From contig JAISXQ010000215.1 of the NCBI GenBank assembly GCA_031270425.1, positions 1 to 6,326 of the forward strand: a stretch of DNA of 6,326 nt, in the 5' to 3' direction. A model generated the notes under the pieces. That model did no database searches, was not told the DNA's origin, and saw nothing but the letters and a program-made list of their open reading frames with translations. This document shows positions 1-6,326 of the stretch, in pieces. The translations under genes and the position numbers were made by a program. This stretch comes from Prevotellaceae bacterium. Lineage in GTDB: Bacteria > Bacteroidota > Bacteroidia > Bacteroidales > Paludibacteraceae. Every line of letters starts with the position of its first letter. Position 1 is the stretch's first letter.

Positions 1-337
1 GAATCAAAAACTGCAAGTGGTTTTCGAACGAGAGTTCTACGCCGTACCATTGTCCGAAAGTAGGCGATTTCCGGCGTAAATCCACAGCCACATCCCATAC
101 TTTGCCCTGAATTACCGACACTAATTTCGATTGGCTGTGCGGCGCTAACTGGTAATGCAGCCCCCGGATAACGCCGTAGGAGGATTTCGATTGATTGTCC
201 TGACAGAAACGGATGTTGACGCCGGAATCTTTAAACGTTTTTTCGTTGTACGTTTCACAGAAAAAGCCGCGCGCATCTTCGAACACGCGGGGTTTAAGCG
301 TCAAAAGGTCTTTTATCGGAGTTTCGATTATTTCCAT
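1..337 (-). CDS. rfbC: dTDP-4-dehydrorhamnose 3,5-epimerase, N-terminal part (cut by window edge)
   Basis: RfbC (RmlC) epimerises C3 and C5 of dTDP-4-keto-6-deoxy-glucose, the third step of dTDP-L-rhamnose synthesis in the cytoplasm; the product feeds surface polysaccharide. I translated 112 codons from the ATG at 337-335 down to position 2. The family landmarks are in order: RGFFCETYNEKTF (residues 23-35), the substrate-binding stretch QDNQSKSSYGVIRGLHYQ (46-63) with the expected catalytic His at 61, then QSKLVSVIQGKVWDVAVDLR (69-88) and SPTFGQW (91-97). The family is usually about 180-190 residues, so roughly the last 70, including the second half of the active site, lie beyond the left edge. 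The gene starts 10 bp after the rfbA stop on the same strand, so the two are almost certainly co-transcribed. No clear Shine-Dalgarno sequence precedes the ATG, which is common in Bacteroidota. Confidence 0.93.
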   Translation of the reverse strand, partial: MEIIETPIKDLLTLKPRVFEDARGFFCETYNEKTFKDSGVNIRFCQDNQSKSSYGVIRGLHYQLAPHSQSKLVSVIQGKVWDVAVDLRRKSPTFGQWYGVELSFENHLQFLI

Positions 338-347
338 ATTTGCCAAG

Positions 348-1220
348 TTAGAAGCTTTCTTTCGCAATTTTAAACAAATACTGTCCGTAATAATTTTTTT
401 TCATCGGCTCGGCGAGGCGGAGCAACTCTTCTTTTGAAATATAGCCGTTTCGGAAAGCGATTTCCTCCAAGCAAGCCACCTGCAAACCCTGCCGGTTCTG
501 AATGGTAGCGATGTAGTTCGACGCTTCGAGCAGCGAATCGTGCGTGCCGGTATCGAGCCAAGCCATGCCGCGCCCCATGATTTTCAGGTTCAGCCGTCCT
601 TCTTCCAGATACAGACGGTTCAAATCTGTTATTTCCAGTTCGCCGCGTTTCGAGGGTTTCAGTCCTTTGGCTTTTTTCACCACGTCGTTGCTGTAAAAGT
701 ACAAGCCTGTAACCGCATAATTCGATCTCGGTTCCGCCGGTTTCTCTTCCAGACTGAGCACTTTTCCCGTCGCGTCAAATTCAGCCACTCCGTAGCGTTC
801 GGGGTCGTTTACATAATAGCCGAAAACCACAGCGCCGTCTTTGAGCGAAGCGGCTTCGCGCAATGTACGCGAAAAATCGAAACCGTAAAAAATATTGTCG
901 CCTAAAACCATACAAACGCTGTCCGCGCCGATAAAGTTTTCGCCGATGATAAAAGCCTGCGCCAATCCGTCGGGCGAGGGCTGTACGGCATATTCTAATT
1001 TTATGCCCAGACTGCCGCCGTCGCCCAGCAGGTTTTCGTACAGATGAATATCCTGCGGCGTGGATATAATTAAAATTTCCTTTATACCCGCCAGCATCAG
1101 TACCGACAACGGGTAGTAAATCATCGGTTTGTCGTAAACCGGTATGATTTGTTTTGAAATACTTTTTGTAATCGGGTACAACCGCGTCCCGGATCCTCCG
1201 GCAAGAACAATTCCTTTCAT
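348..1220 (-). CDS. rfbA: Glucose-1-phosphate thymidylyltransferase
   Basis: RfbA (RmlA) makes dTDP-glucose from dTTP and glucose-1-phosphate, the first and feedback-controlled step of dTDP-L-rhamnose synthesis. The 290-residue length is typical for the family. The nucleotidyltransferase signature [17 protein letters not shown] lies at residues 8-24, followed by [13 protein letters not shown] (27-39), the PSPDGLAQA sugar-nucleotide loop (81-89), VLGDNIFYG (105-113), EEKP (158-161) and [15 protein letters not shown] (216-230). D108 and D223 correspond to the two Mg-binding aspartates of characterised RmlA enzymes. The start is the ATG at 1220-1218, which puts the signature at its normal distance from the N terminus; no Shine-Dalgarno is visible. 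It is the first gene of the operon seen here, with rfbC directly downstream, and is preceded by a 423-bp non-coding region shared with divergent ogt. The ORF is intact. Confidence 0.97.
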   Translation of the reverse strand: MKGIVLAGGSGTRLYPITKSISKQIIPVYDKPMIYYPLSVLMLAGIKEILIISTPQDIHLYENLLGDGGSLGIKLEYAVQPSPDGLAQAFIIGENFIGADSVCMVLGDNIFYGFDFSRTLREAASLKDGAVVFGYYVNDPERYGVAEFDATGKVLSLEEKPAEPRSNYAVTGLYFYSNDVVKKAKGLKPSKRGELEITDLNRLYLEEGRLNLKIMGRGMAWLDTGTHDSLLEASNYIATIQNRQGLQVACLEEIAFRNGYISKEELLRLAEPMKKNYYGQYLFKIAKESF

Positions 1221-1290
1221 AGGTTTAAAAGATTTTTTAGATACCCCTAAATTCCCGACCTCTATTTCAGCCCTCCCCGACCTCTCTCCC

Positions 1291-1306
1291 TCCCGCTAAG
1301 GCGGGA
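1291..1306. repeat. Short palindrome tcccgc-taag-gcggga
   Basis: A 6-bp stem (1291-1296 with 1301-1306) closes a 4-nt loop. With its flank, the reverse complement reads cttgtcccgccttagcggga, which is nearly identical to the element at 4739-4758 (cttgtcccgccaaagcggga); only two loop bases differ. Two copies in 6 kb, both intergenic, suggest a short dispersed palindromic repeat. No function can be assigned from sequence. Confidence 0.6.
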
Positions 1307-1322
1307 CAAGCTCTTCGGGTAA

Positions 1323-1379
1323 CTCTCCCGATGTGTCGGGATAAATTCTCCTTGTTTATCCCGATAGCTATCGGGAGAG
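1323..1379. repeat. 57-nt compound hairpin built from two nested palindromes
   Basis: The outer arms ctctcccgat (1323-1332) and atcgggagag (1370-1379) pair over 10 bp, and the inner arms tcgggataaa (1336-1345) and tttatcccga (1355-1364) pair over another 10 bp. Between them is a small internal loop (3 nt against 5), and the end loop is 9 nt. Each half is also palindromic on its own: cccga-tgtg-tcggg (1327-1340) and the perfect 18-bp palindrome tcccgatagctatcggga (1359-1376). One long hairpin and two short ones are therefore alternative folds. It lies about 100-160 nt upstream of the rfbA start and would be in its leader if transcription begins further upstream. There is no U-run on either side to make it an ordinary terminator. 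Confidence 0.75.
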
Positions 1380-1430
1380 AGAGGAAAAGGAGTATTTGGG
1401 AAAGAGAACGGAAAATAGTTTTTGGAGACA

Positions 1431-1480
1431 TGTTTCAAAACATAAGAACGTTGTTTCGTGGATAAATTATTTTTGAAACA
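1431..1480. promoter_or_regulatory. Inverted repeat TGTTTCAAAA / TTTTGAAACA upstream of ogt
   Basis: Perfect 10-bp arms at 1431-1440 and 1471-1480 are separated by 30 bp. The right arm contains the TTTG proposed as the -33 element of the ogt promoter. The left arm carries the same TTTTG pointing toward rfbA, followed after 18 nt by a poor -7-like TATTTTCC (1417-1410, minus strand). The placement fits an operator or looping site for divergent promoters, but the arms could also be chance in AT-rich DNA. Confidence 0.35.
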
Positions 1481-1502
1481 GCCTCAAAGGTCATTAAATT
1501 TG
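1472..1502 (+). promoter_or_regulatory. Probable Bacteroidetes-type promoter for ogt
   Basis: TTTG (1472-1475) is followed by exactly 19 nt and then TAAATTTG (1495-1502). This matches the -33 TTTG and -7 TAnnTTTG consensus described for the primary sigma factor of Bacteroidetes. Transcription would begin a few bases past 1502, giving ogt a leader of about 135 nt. It is the best promoter match I found in the window. Confidence 0.6.
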
Positions 1503-1598
1503 AAAGCCCCAAAAGTACTCATTTTTTTTCAGATAGCGAAAATAATTTTTTAACAAGAACAATAAATTATGTAAAAAAATCGGACTGATAAAGGAAAT

Positions 1599-1625
1599 AT
1601 GATTACCTTGCTGCTCTTTTTGTAA
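1599..1625 (+). other. Eight-codon mini-ORF with a strong ribosome binding site in the ogt leader
   Basis: AAGGA (1591-1595) lies 3 nt before an ATG at 1599, which opens the short reading frame MITLLLFL ending in TAA at 1623-1625 with a second in-frame TAA next to it. It is in the same frame as ogt and stops 18 nt before the ogt ATG, which itself has no clear Shine-Dalgarno. It could be a translated leader that couples to or attenuates ogt, the remnant of an older start, or chance. No conserved domain is possible at this size. Confidence 0.3.
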
Positions 1626-1643
1626 TAAAACCTGCAAAGTATA

Positions 1644-2177
1644 ATGGACGTTGCCTGCGATTCGGGTTACAATATAACCCATATTGAAACGGATTTGGGA
1701 CTGATGATTGCCGCGGCAAGCGCCGAAGGTATCTGCATGTTTGAATTTGCCGACTACAAGCTGCTTGAACTCGAATTGAGGCAGTTGGCTGTTTCGTTCA
1801 AAGCGCCGCTCGTGCAAGGCGATAATCCTCATTTCGACACGCTCAAAAAGCAGTTGGAAGAATATTTCAAAGGACAACGAAGGGATTTTGATATTCCGCT
1901 GCATTTGGTTGGTACCGAATTTCAGAAACAGGTGTGGCTTAGCCTCCTGCAAATACCCTATGCTTGCACGACGACTTATGCGGAGCAAGCCGCGCGATTG
2001 GGCAGACCGTCTGCCGTGAGAGCCGTAGCCAATGCCAACGGAAAAAACAAGATTTCCATTATTCTGCCCTGCCACAGGGTTATCGGCGCGGACGGAAAGC
2101 TTACAGGCTACGGCGGGGGAATTTGGAGAAAAAAGAAATTGCTGGAATTTGAAAAGACCTGCTTTGCAGCTTCCTAA
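1644..2177 (+). CDS. ogt: Methylated-DNA--[protein]-cysteine S-methyltransferase (O6-alkylguanine-DNA alkyltransferase)
   Basis: This suicide DNA-repair protein transfers the alkyl group from O6-alkylguanine (and O4-alkylthymine) to its own cysteine, without cofactor. The 177 residues comprise an N-terminal ribonuclease-H-like domain (about 13-90, including ETDLGLMIAAASAEGICMFEF) and the C-terminal alkyltransferase domain from about residue 92 (EFQKQVWLSLLQIPYACTTTYAEQA). The active-site motif ILPCHRVIG places the acceptor at Cys143. R126 in AVRAVANANGKN matches the arginine finger and N135 the hydrogen-bonding Asn of human AGT, by spacing from the cysteine. There is no Ada-type zinc domain, so this is the stand-alone repair form. 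The ATG at 1644 is the only ATG start available, because TAA codons lie in frame at 1623 and 1626. It converges on the DUF4180 gene with stop codons 4 bp apart, and no clear terminator hairpin lies between them. Confidence 0.94.
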   Translation: MDVACDSGYNITHIETDLGLMIAAASAEGICMFEFADYKLLELELRQLAVSFKAPLVQGDNPHFDTLKKQLEEYFKGQRRDFDIPLHLVGTEFQKQVWLSLLQIPYACTTTYAEQAARLGRPSAVRAVANANGKNKISIILPCHRVIGADGKLTGYGGGIWRKKKLLEFEKTCFAAS

Positions 2178-2181
2178 ATAT

Positions 2182-2523
2182 CTAATTGTTAAATACCTTC
2201 AAAGCTTCTTCGACTGTCTCTACAAATATTATCCGTTTTATTTTATTGCTTTCGTAGATAAAATCGTTTAATGACTTGCTTTTTACCTGTTCAAAATTTC
2301 CAATGATTGCCATTCGCATGTTATAAATTGAAAATTTTTGCAGTGTCTCTCCGGCTATTCTTGTAGACAGGTTGAAAAAATCATTTATAATGTTCTCTTT
2401 TTTAACTATTATGGTGGAACAACCGTCTATACAAAATAAACTTAATACGTCGTCTGCTTCTTTGATGATAACATTGTTGTCTATAATTTCCACAATGCCG
2501 TTTCCATAAAGTTTTGTTTCCAT
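2182..2523 (-). CDS. DUF4180 domain-containing protein
   Basis: The 113-residue product resembles the DUF4180 family, small cytosolic proteins of unknown function. The recognisable parts are DFFNLSTRIAGETLQKFS (residues 48-65), RMAIIGNF (70-77) and KSKSLNDFIYESNK (81-94), followed by a VETVEEAL helix near the C terminus. The family is normally about 110-125 residues, so the gene is complete. The reading frame could begin at a GTG at 2535, but the ATG at 2523 is preferred: it has a GAGG Shine-Dalgarno at 2533-2530 with a 6-nt spacer and the resulting METKLYGNGIVEII start resembles other family members. There is no signal peptide or membrane segment. The gene is convergent with ogt. Recognition is from memory of the family, not a search. 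Confidence 0.82.
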   Translation of the reverse strand: METKLYGNGIVEIIDNNVIIKEADDVLSLFCIDGCSTIIVKKENIINDFFNLSTRIAGETLQKFSIYNMRMAIIGNFEQVKSKSLNDFIYESNKIKRIIFVETVEEALKVFNN

Positions 2524-2537
2524 ATACAACCTCACAA

Positions 2538-2732
2538 TTAACTTGTCCTGTTTATTTTCCCCAATTTGGGTTTAATTACCGTCAAACATACGGCTGTGAC
2601 TAACAGTAAAAGGATGACGATAAATGCCCCCGTAACTATATTTTTGATAAAATAAAGGACGGATTGAATACGGCTTCCCCGCCTGTTTCGCTTACAATCG
2701 CGAGCATATTGCCAGTATGAATGCAGAACCAA
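2538..2732 (-). CDS. Possible small single-pass membrane protein, doubtful
   Basis: A 64-codon frame ends 14 bp upstream of the DUF4180 ATG. It has a basic N-terminal half (KRNRRGSR) and one convincing hydrophobic segment (about residues 33-52, IVTGAFIVILLLLVTAVCLT), followed by a short basic tail. That would be an inside-positive membrane anchor. Against it: the only start at full length is TTG with no ribosome binding site, there is no internal ATG, and I recognise no family. An ATG in a different frame at 2707 opens a 23-codon ORF, so a frameshifted or decayed small gene is also possible, as is a plain untranslated leader for DUF4180. Confidence 0.3.
   Translation of the reverse strand: MVLHSYWQYARDCKRNRRGSRIQSVLYFIKNIVTGAFIVILLLLVTAVCLTVIKPKLGKINRTS
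2583..2590 (-). promoter_or_regulatory. Candidate -7 element for the DUF4180 gene
   Basis: The minus strand reads TATGTTTG, an exact match to the Bacteroidetes TAnnTTTG element, 59 nt before the DUF4180 ATG. The region 17-18 nt upstream offers only TTTT/CTTT as a -33 element, so support is partial. It lies inside the doubtful small ORF. Confidence 0.35.
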
Positions 2733-2746
2733 TTATCGGAACCAGA

Positions 2747-2754
2747 CAAATTTA
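2747..2754 (-). promoter_or_regulatory. Second candidate -7 element upstream of the small ORF and DUF4180
   Basis: The minus strand reads TAAATTTG, again an exact TAnnTTTG. A TTTTG (2775-2771) lies 16 nt upstream, shorter than the usual 19-21 nt spacing. A transcript from here would begin just before the TTG of the small ORF and carry a leader of about 215 nt before DUF4180. Confidence 0.35.
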
Positions 2755-2831
2755 TTAATTATTTTCGGGGCAAAAGTAGTGAAAAATTATTTCCTAAGAA
2801 AGTCATCGTTGTAAACAAGGTGCAGAGCGAT

Positions 2832-4706
<1,875 letters not shown>

Positions 4707-4831
4707 GTTGAACTTTTAAACGATATAAAACCGCAAGACTTGTCCCGCCAAAGCGGGAGAAAAAAAGAAGCGCAGAGACTGTCTTTTTGAACAGGTCGAA
4801 CGCTGTTTCGTGTAATTCGTGTTGTTTTACG
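4707..4831. other. fur-uup intergenic spacer with short repeats
   Basis: This 125-bp gap contains a copy of the cttgtcccgcc...gcggga palindrome (4739-4758; stem 4743-4748 with 4753-4758) and a direct pair of ttcgtgt (4807-4813, 4816-4822). I find no good TAnnTTTG promoter for uup. The palindrome has its T-run on the upstream side in the minus direction, so it is not an intrinsic terminator for fur, and read-through into uup is possible. Confidence 0.5.
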
Positions 4832-5254
4832 CTACATTTTCCCGCTGCACTTGTCGCACAGCCCTTTCAGTACGAAGTTGATGTTTGAAAGGATAAATTT
4901 TTGAGGCAGTTCCACGTCCGGTATCGGAACGGTTTTCATGCAGAAAGTCCGGCGGCATTTGTTGCAGGAAAAATGAGCGTGCAAATCTTTTATGCGGCAC
5001 ATGCAATCGCTGCTGCACACCGAGTATTTTATGGAGCCGGAACCGTCGTCGATGCTGTGGATAAGGTGTTGTTTGTGGAAAAGCGTTATGGTGCGGAATA
5101 GCGTCGATTTATCCACCGTGTCCAGCGCTTCTTCCAGATTGGAAAGGCTAAATGCCTGAGGATAAGCGGTCATGGTTTTGAACGCCAGCAAACGAAGCGC
5201 CGTAGGTCGTATGCCCCGCGCTTCCAATTGTTGCACATAAGGTTGTTCGTCCAT
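4832..5254 (-). CDS. Fur-family transcriptional repressor
   Basis: The 140-residue protein has the Fur fold. An N-terminal winged helix (about 1-78) contains GIRPTALRLLAF (14-25) and the recognition helix region LDTVDKSTLFRTITLFH (44-60), then SIDDGSGSIKYSVC (67-80). The C-terminal metal and dimerisation domain has LHAHFSCNKC (91-100) and LCDKCS (132-137); C97/C100 and C133/C136 form the usual structural zinc site. It is a dimeric DNA-binding regulator responding to a metal (iron, zinc or manganese) or peroxide, but the subfamily cannot be settled from sequence, so no symbol is given. Extra cysteines at 80, 84, 86 and 105 are noted. The start at 5254 lies 21 bp after the batE stop on the same strand, implying co-transcription; there is no strong Shine-Dalgarno. 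Length matches the family. Confidence 0.88.
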   Translation of the reverse strand: MDEQPYVQQLEARGIRPTALRLLAFKTMTAYPQAFSLSNLEEALDTVDKSTLFRTITLFHKQHLIHSIDDGSGSIKYSVCSSDCMCRIKDLHAHFSCNKCRRTFCMKTVPIPDVELPQKFILSNINFVLKGLCDKCSGKM

Positions 5255-5275
5255 AATGATTGTTTTTTATAATCC

Positions 5276-6021
5276 TTATATTTTTTCGATACCGGCAGAC
5301 TCCAACCATCCGATGTTGCCGTTTCCCACTTCCACTTCCGACCATTCGCCGAGAACGCTTTTTACGGTTACTTTCGTGCCTTCGTGCAGTTGGAACAAGT
5401 CGGTTCCCCTTTTGTCGGGCGAACTTTTAACCACTACAACGCCCACCATAACGACAGCCGTATTATGGTTTTCAAACTGGTTTTTACGGATTCCCGAAAA
5501 AACAAAACGCTTAGCAATGCAAAAAGAACAGCCGTGTAAAACGACGATTTGCGGACGCTCTGCGACGACCCGAATAAGAATGCAAAGATAAGCAGCAAAG
5601 CGGCGGCAAAAAGTCCCACACTCACATAAAGCCAGTGATTGGACGAAAGCGTTTTAATCAGGTCCTCGACCCAGCGCAGAAGGAAAAAACTTTCGTTCAT
5701 GGGGATATTGTCCACGATTTTCAACTTTGTCAGTTCCAGGTTGTGCTTGGCGTCGTCGTAGTTGGGCGACAAATGGAGCGCCCGTTCGTAGTTCAGTATC
5801 GCGCGTCCGGTTTCGTTCATTTTATAATAAGCATTTCCCAGATTATAATAAATTTCCGGCGCGACGCTTTTTCCGGCGATAATCGCTTCATATTGCCGGG
5901 CGGCCAAAGCATATTCGCCCTGGGCATACAACTCGTTGGCATAGACAAGCGAATCTTTTTGTCCGGCAAACAGCAGCGAGAAAGCGGAAATAAAGGTGAA
6001 AATAATAAATATGCGTTTCAT
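5276..6021 (-). pseudogene. batE: BatE-like TPR/SH3 protein, frameshifted
   Basis: BatE belongs to the Bacteroides aerotolerance (Bat) operon family, envelope proteins with an unclear role in stress survival. The first frame from ATG 6021 encodes a signal peptide or anchor (residues 1-20), TPR-like helices (about 27-90, with EIYYNLGNAYYKMNETGRAILNYERAL at 56-82 as the clearest unit), and two membrane segments (131-150 and about 160-175). It then leaves family sequence and stops at 5434 (195 residues). The adjacent frame from 5497 to 5276 encodes the missing end: SGIRKNQFENHNTAVVM, then an SH3-like domain with VVKSSPD, GTDLFQLHEGTKV, GEWSEVEV and GWLESAGIEKI. The switch lies at a six-T run (5502-5497, minus strand); one extra T gives an uninterrupted 248-residue protein. 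It may be a true lesion, a homopolymer sequencing error or recoding. batD would be expected upstream, but 305 bp of repeats follow instead. Confidence 0.87.
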
Positions 6022-6043
6022 TTTATATAAATTTTAGAATAAA

Positions 6044-6071
6044 GAGCCAAGAACCAAGAACCAAGAGCCAA
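6044..6071. repeat. Four tandem 7-nt units GARCCAA
   Basis: The units are gagccaa, gaaccaa, gaaccaa and gagccaa, contiguous, beginning 22 bp upstream of the batE start codon. On the batE strand this reads as repeated ttggttc/ttggctc and would lie in the leader or promoter. Copy number in such arrays can vary by slippage. Confidence 0.85.
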
Positions 6072-6096
6072 GACTTTTAGAATATGGAAAAACGAA

Positions 6097-6154
6097 TTAA
6101 CCTTAAACCTCTAACCTCCAAACCTTAACCTCCCAACTATAAACTATAAACTCT
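6097..6154. repeat. Degenerate aacct / ctataaact minisatellite
   Basis: Irregular copies of ttaacct, aacctct and aacctcc pass into two overlapping ctataaact units (6137-6145, 6144-6152). A further ctataaact occurs at 6311-6319, beyond the large inverted repeat. No coding potential. Confidence 0.6.
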
Positions 6155-6157
6155 AAG

Positions 6158-6305
6158 TACATGACAAAAAAAAGATAATCTTTCTAACCACAATAGGCAC
6201 AATAGGACACAATAGACTTTTTCAACGTTTCTTTGATAAAAACCAATCACATAAACTATTGTGTCCTATTGTGCCTATTGTGGTTTTTGTATTTTTTGTC
6301 ATGTA
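6158..6305. repeat. 148-bp nested inverted repeat (MITE- or REP-like)
   Basis: Outer arms tacatgacaaaaaa (6158-6171) and its exact complement at 6292-6305 pair over 14 bp. The inner arms at 6186-6215 and 6256-6285 pair perfectly over 30 bp; each consists mainly of three copies of cacaatag(g) (6189-6197, 6198-6206, 6208-6215). A 40-nt unpaired loop (6216-6255) lies in the middle. A TAAG is found directly before the left arm (6154-6157) and one base after the right arm (6307-6310). There is no transposase. It could be a miniature mobile element, a dispersed palindrome, or a strong transcript hairpin isolating batE from the gene to the right. Confidence 0.8.
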
Positions 6306-6326
6306 GTAAGCTATAAACTTTAAACT

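Larger units (their letters stand above)
1221..1643. other. Divergent intergenic region between rfbA and ogt
   Basis: This 423-bp stretch separates the divergent starts of rfbA (minus) and ogt (plus). I see no convincing protein or RNA gene in it. The rfbA-proximal half (about 1271-1385) is pyrimidine-rich on the plus strand and full of short tcccg/cggga palindromes. The ogt-proximal half (about 1400-1643) is AT-rich and contains the probable ogt promoter, an inverted repeat and an eight-codon mini-ORF, all listed separately. Confidence 0.7.
6022..6326. other. Non-coding, repeat-rich region upstream of batE
   Basis: No gene is visible in these 305 bases up to the right edge. The stretch is AT-rich and made largely of low-complexity repeats: heptamers next to the batE start, degenerate aacct/ctataaact units, and a large nested inverted repeat. 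I find no exact TAnnTTTG in the batE direction, so its promoter is not identified. Confidence 0.75.

Noticed and set aside
540..905. 121-codon plus-strand frame inside rfbA
   Set aside because: Antisense shadow of a complete, well-conserved rfbA; the composition is a mirror of its codons.
1494..2075. 193-codon open frame on the minus strand across ogt
   Set aside because: It is antisense to a clear alkyltransferase with intact active site, its translation resembles no family, and its 3' part runs into AT-rich leader sequence.
4743..4758. Intrinsic terminator for the fur-like gene
   Set aside because: The stem is only 6 bp and the T-run precedes it on the minus strand instead of following it; on the plus strand it is followed by A residues.
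5445..5502. Programmed -1 frameshifting in batE, using the T-run and the hairpin ACCATAA / TTATGGT (5469-5463 with 5451-5445, minus strand)
   Set aside because: The stem starts 27 nt after the T-run, too far for a usual stimulator (about 5-9 nt), has only 7 mostly AT pairs, and the in-frame heptamer would be G TTT TTT, a poor slippery site.
6188..6283. CRISPR array
   Set aside because: The repeated cacaatagg units are 9 nt, contiguous, without spacers, and present as an inverted pair; there are no cas genes nearby.

Overview
The window looks like chromosomal DNA of a member of the Bacteroidota, probably Bacteroidales. Several things point there: a BatE-type TPR/SH3 protein of the aerotolerance (Bat) family, a DUF4180 protein, a Uup-type ABC-F ATPase whose first Walker A reads AKNGAGKT, a good match to the Bacteroidetes promoter (TTTG, 19 nt, TAnnTTTG) ahead of ogt, and starts that mostly lack Shine-Dalgarno sequences. 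Taxonomy is inferred from gene content alone.

Layout. Positions 1-1220 (minus strand) hold the start of a dTDP-L-rhamnose operon: rfbA (glucose-1-phosphate thymidylyltransferase) followed 10 bp later by rfbC (3,5-epimerase), which runs off the left edge. Positions 1221-1643 are non-coding and carry GC-rich palindromes (tcccg/cggga type), including a 57-nt compound hairpin, then a probable ogt promoter and an unusually long leader. ogt (plus strand, O6-alkylguanine-DNA alkyltransferase) ends 4 bp from the convergent DUF4180 gene, which has a doubtful small membrane ORF upstream. A uup-like ABC-F gene fills 2832-4706. Upstream of it are a Fur-family regulator and batE, in the order batE > fur > uup-like on the minus strand; batE and fur are only 21 bp apart. 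Positions 6022-6326 contain no gene but several repeats, including a 148-bp nested inverted repeat.

The main anomaly is in batE. Its TPR and membrane part (6021 to about 5497) and its C-terminal SH3-like part (5497-5276) lie in different frames. One extra T in a six-T run (minus strand, 5502-5497) would give a normal 248-residue protein. This is a frameshift mutation, a homopolymer sequencing error, or, less likely, slippage recoding.

Nothing here is clearly a new defence, mobile or biosynthetic system. The genes are mostly ordinary housekeeping functions: cell-surface sugar synthesis, alkylation repair, ribosome-associated ATPase, metal or redox regulation. The points that merit a second look are the broken batE frame, the repeats around it, and the long structured leaders of ogt and rfbA.
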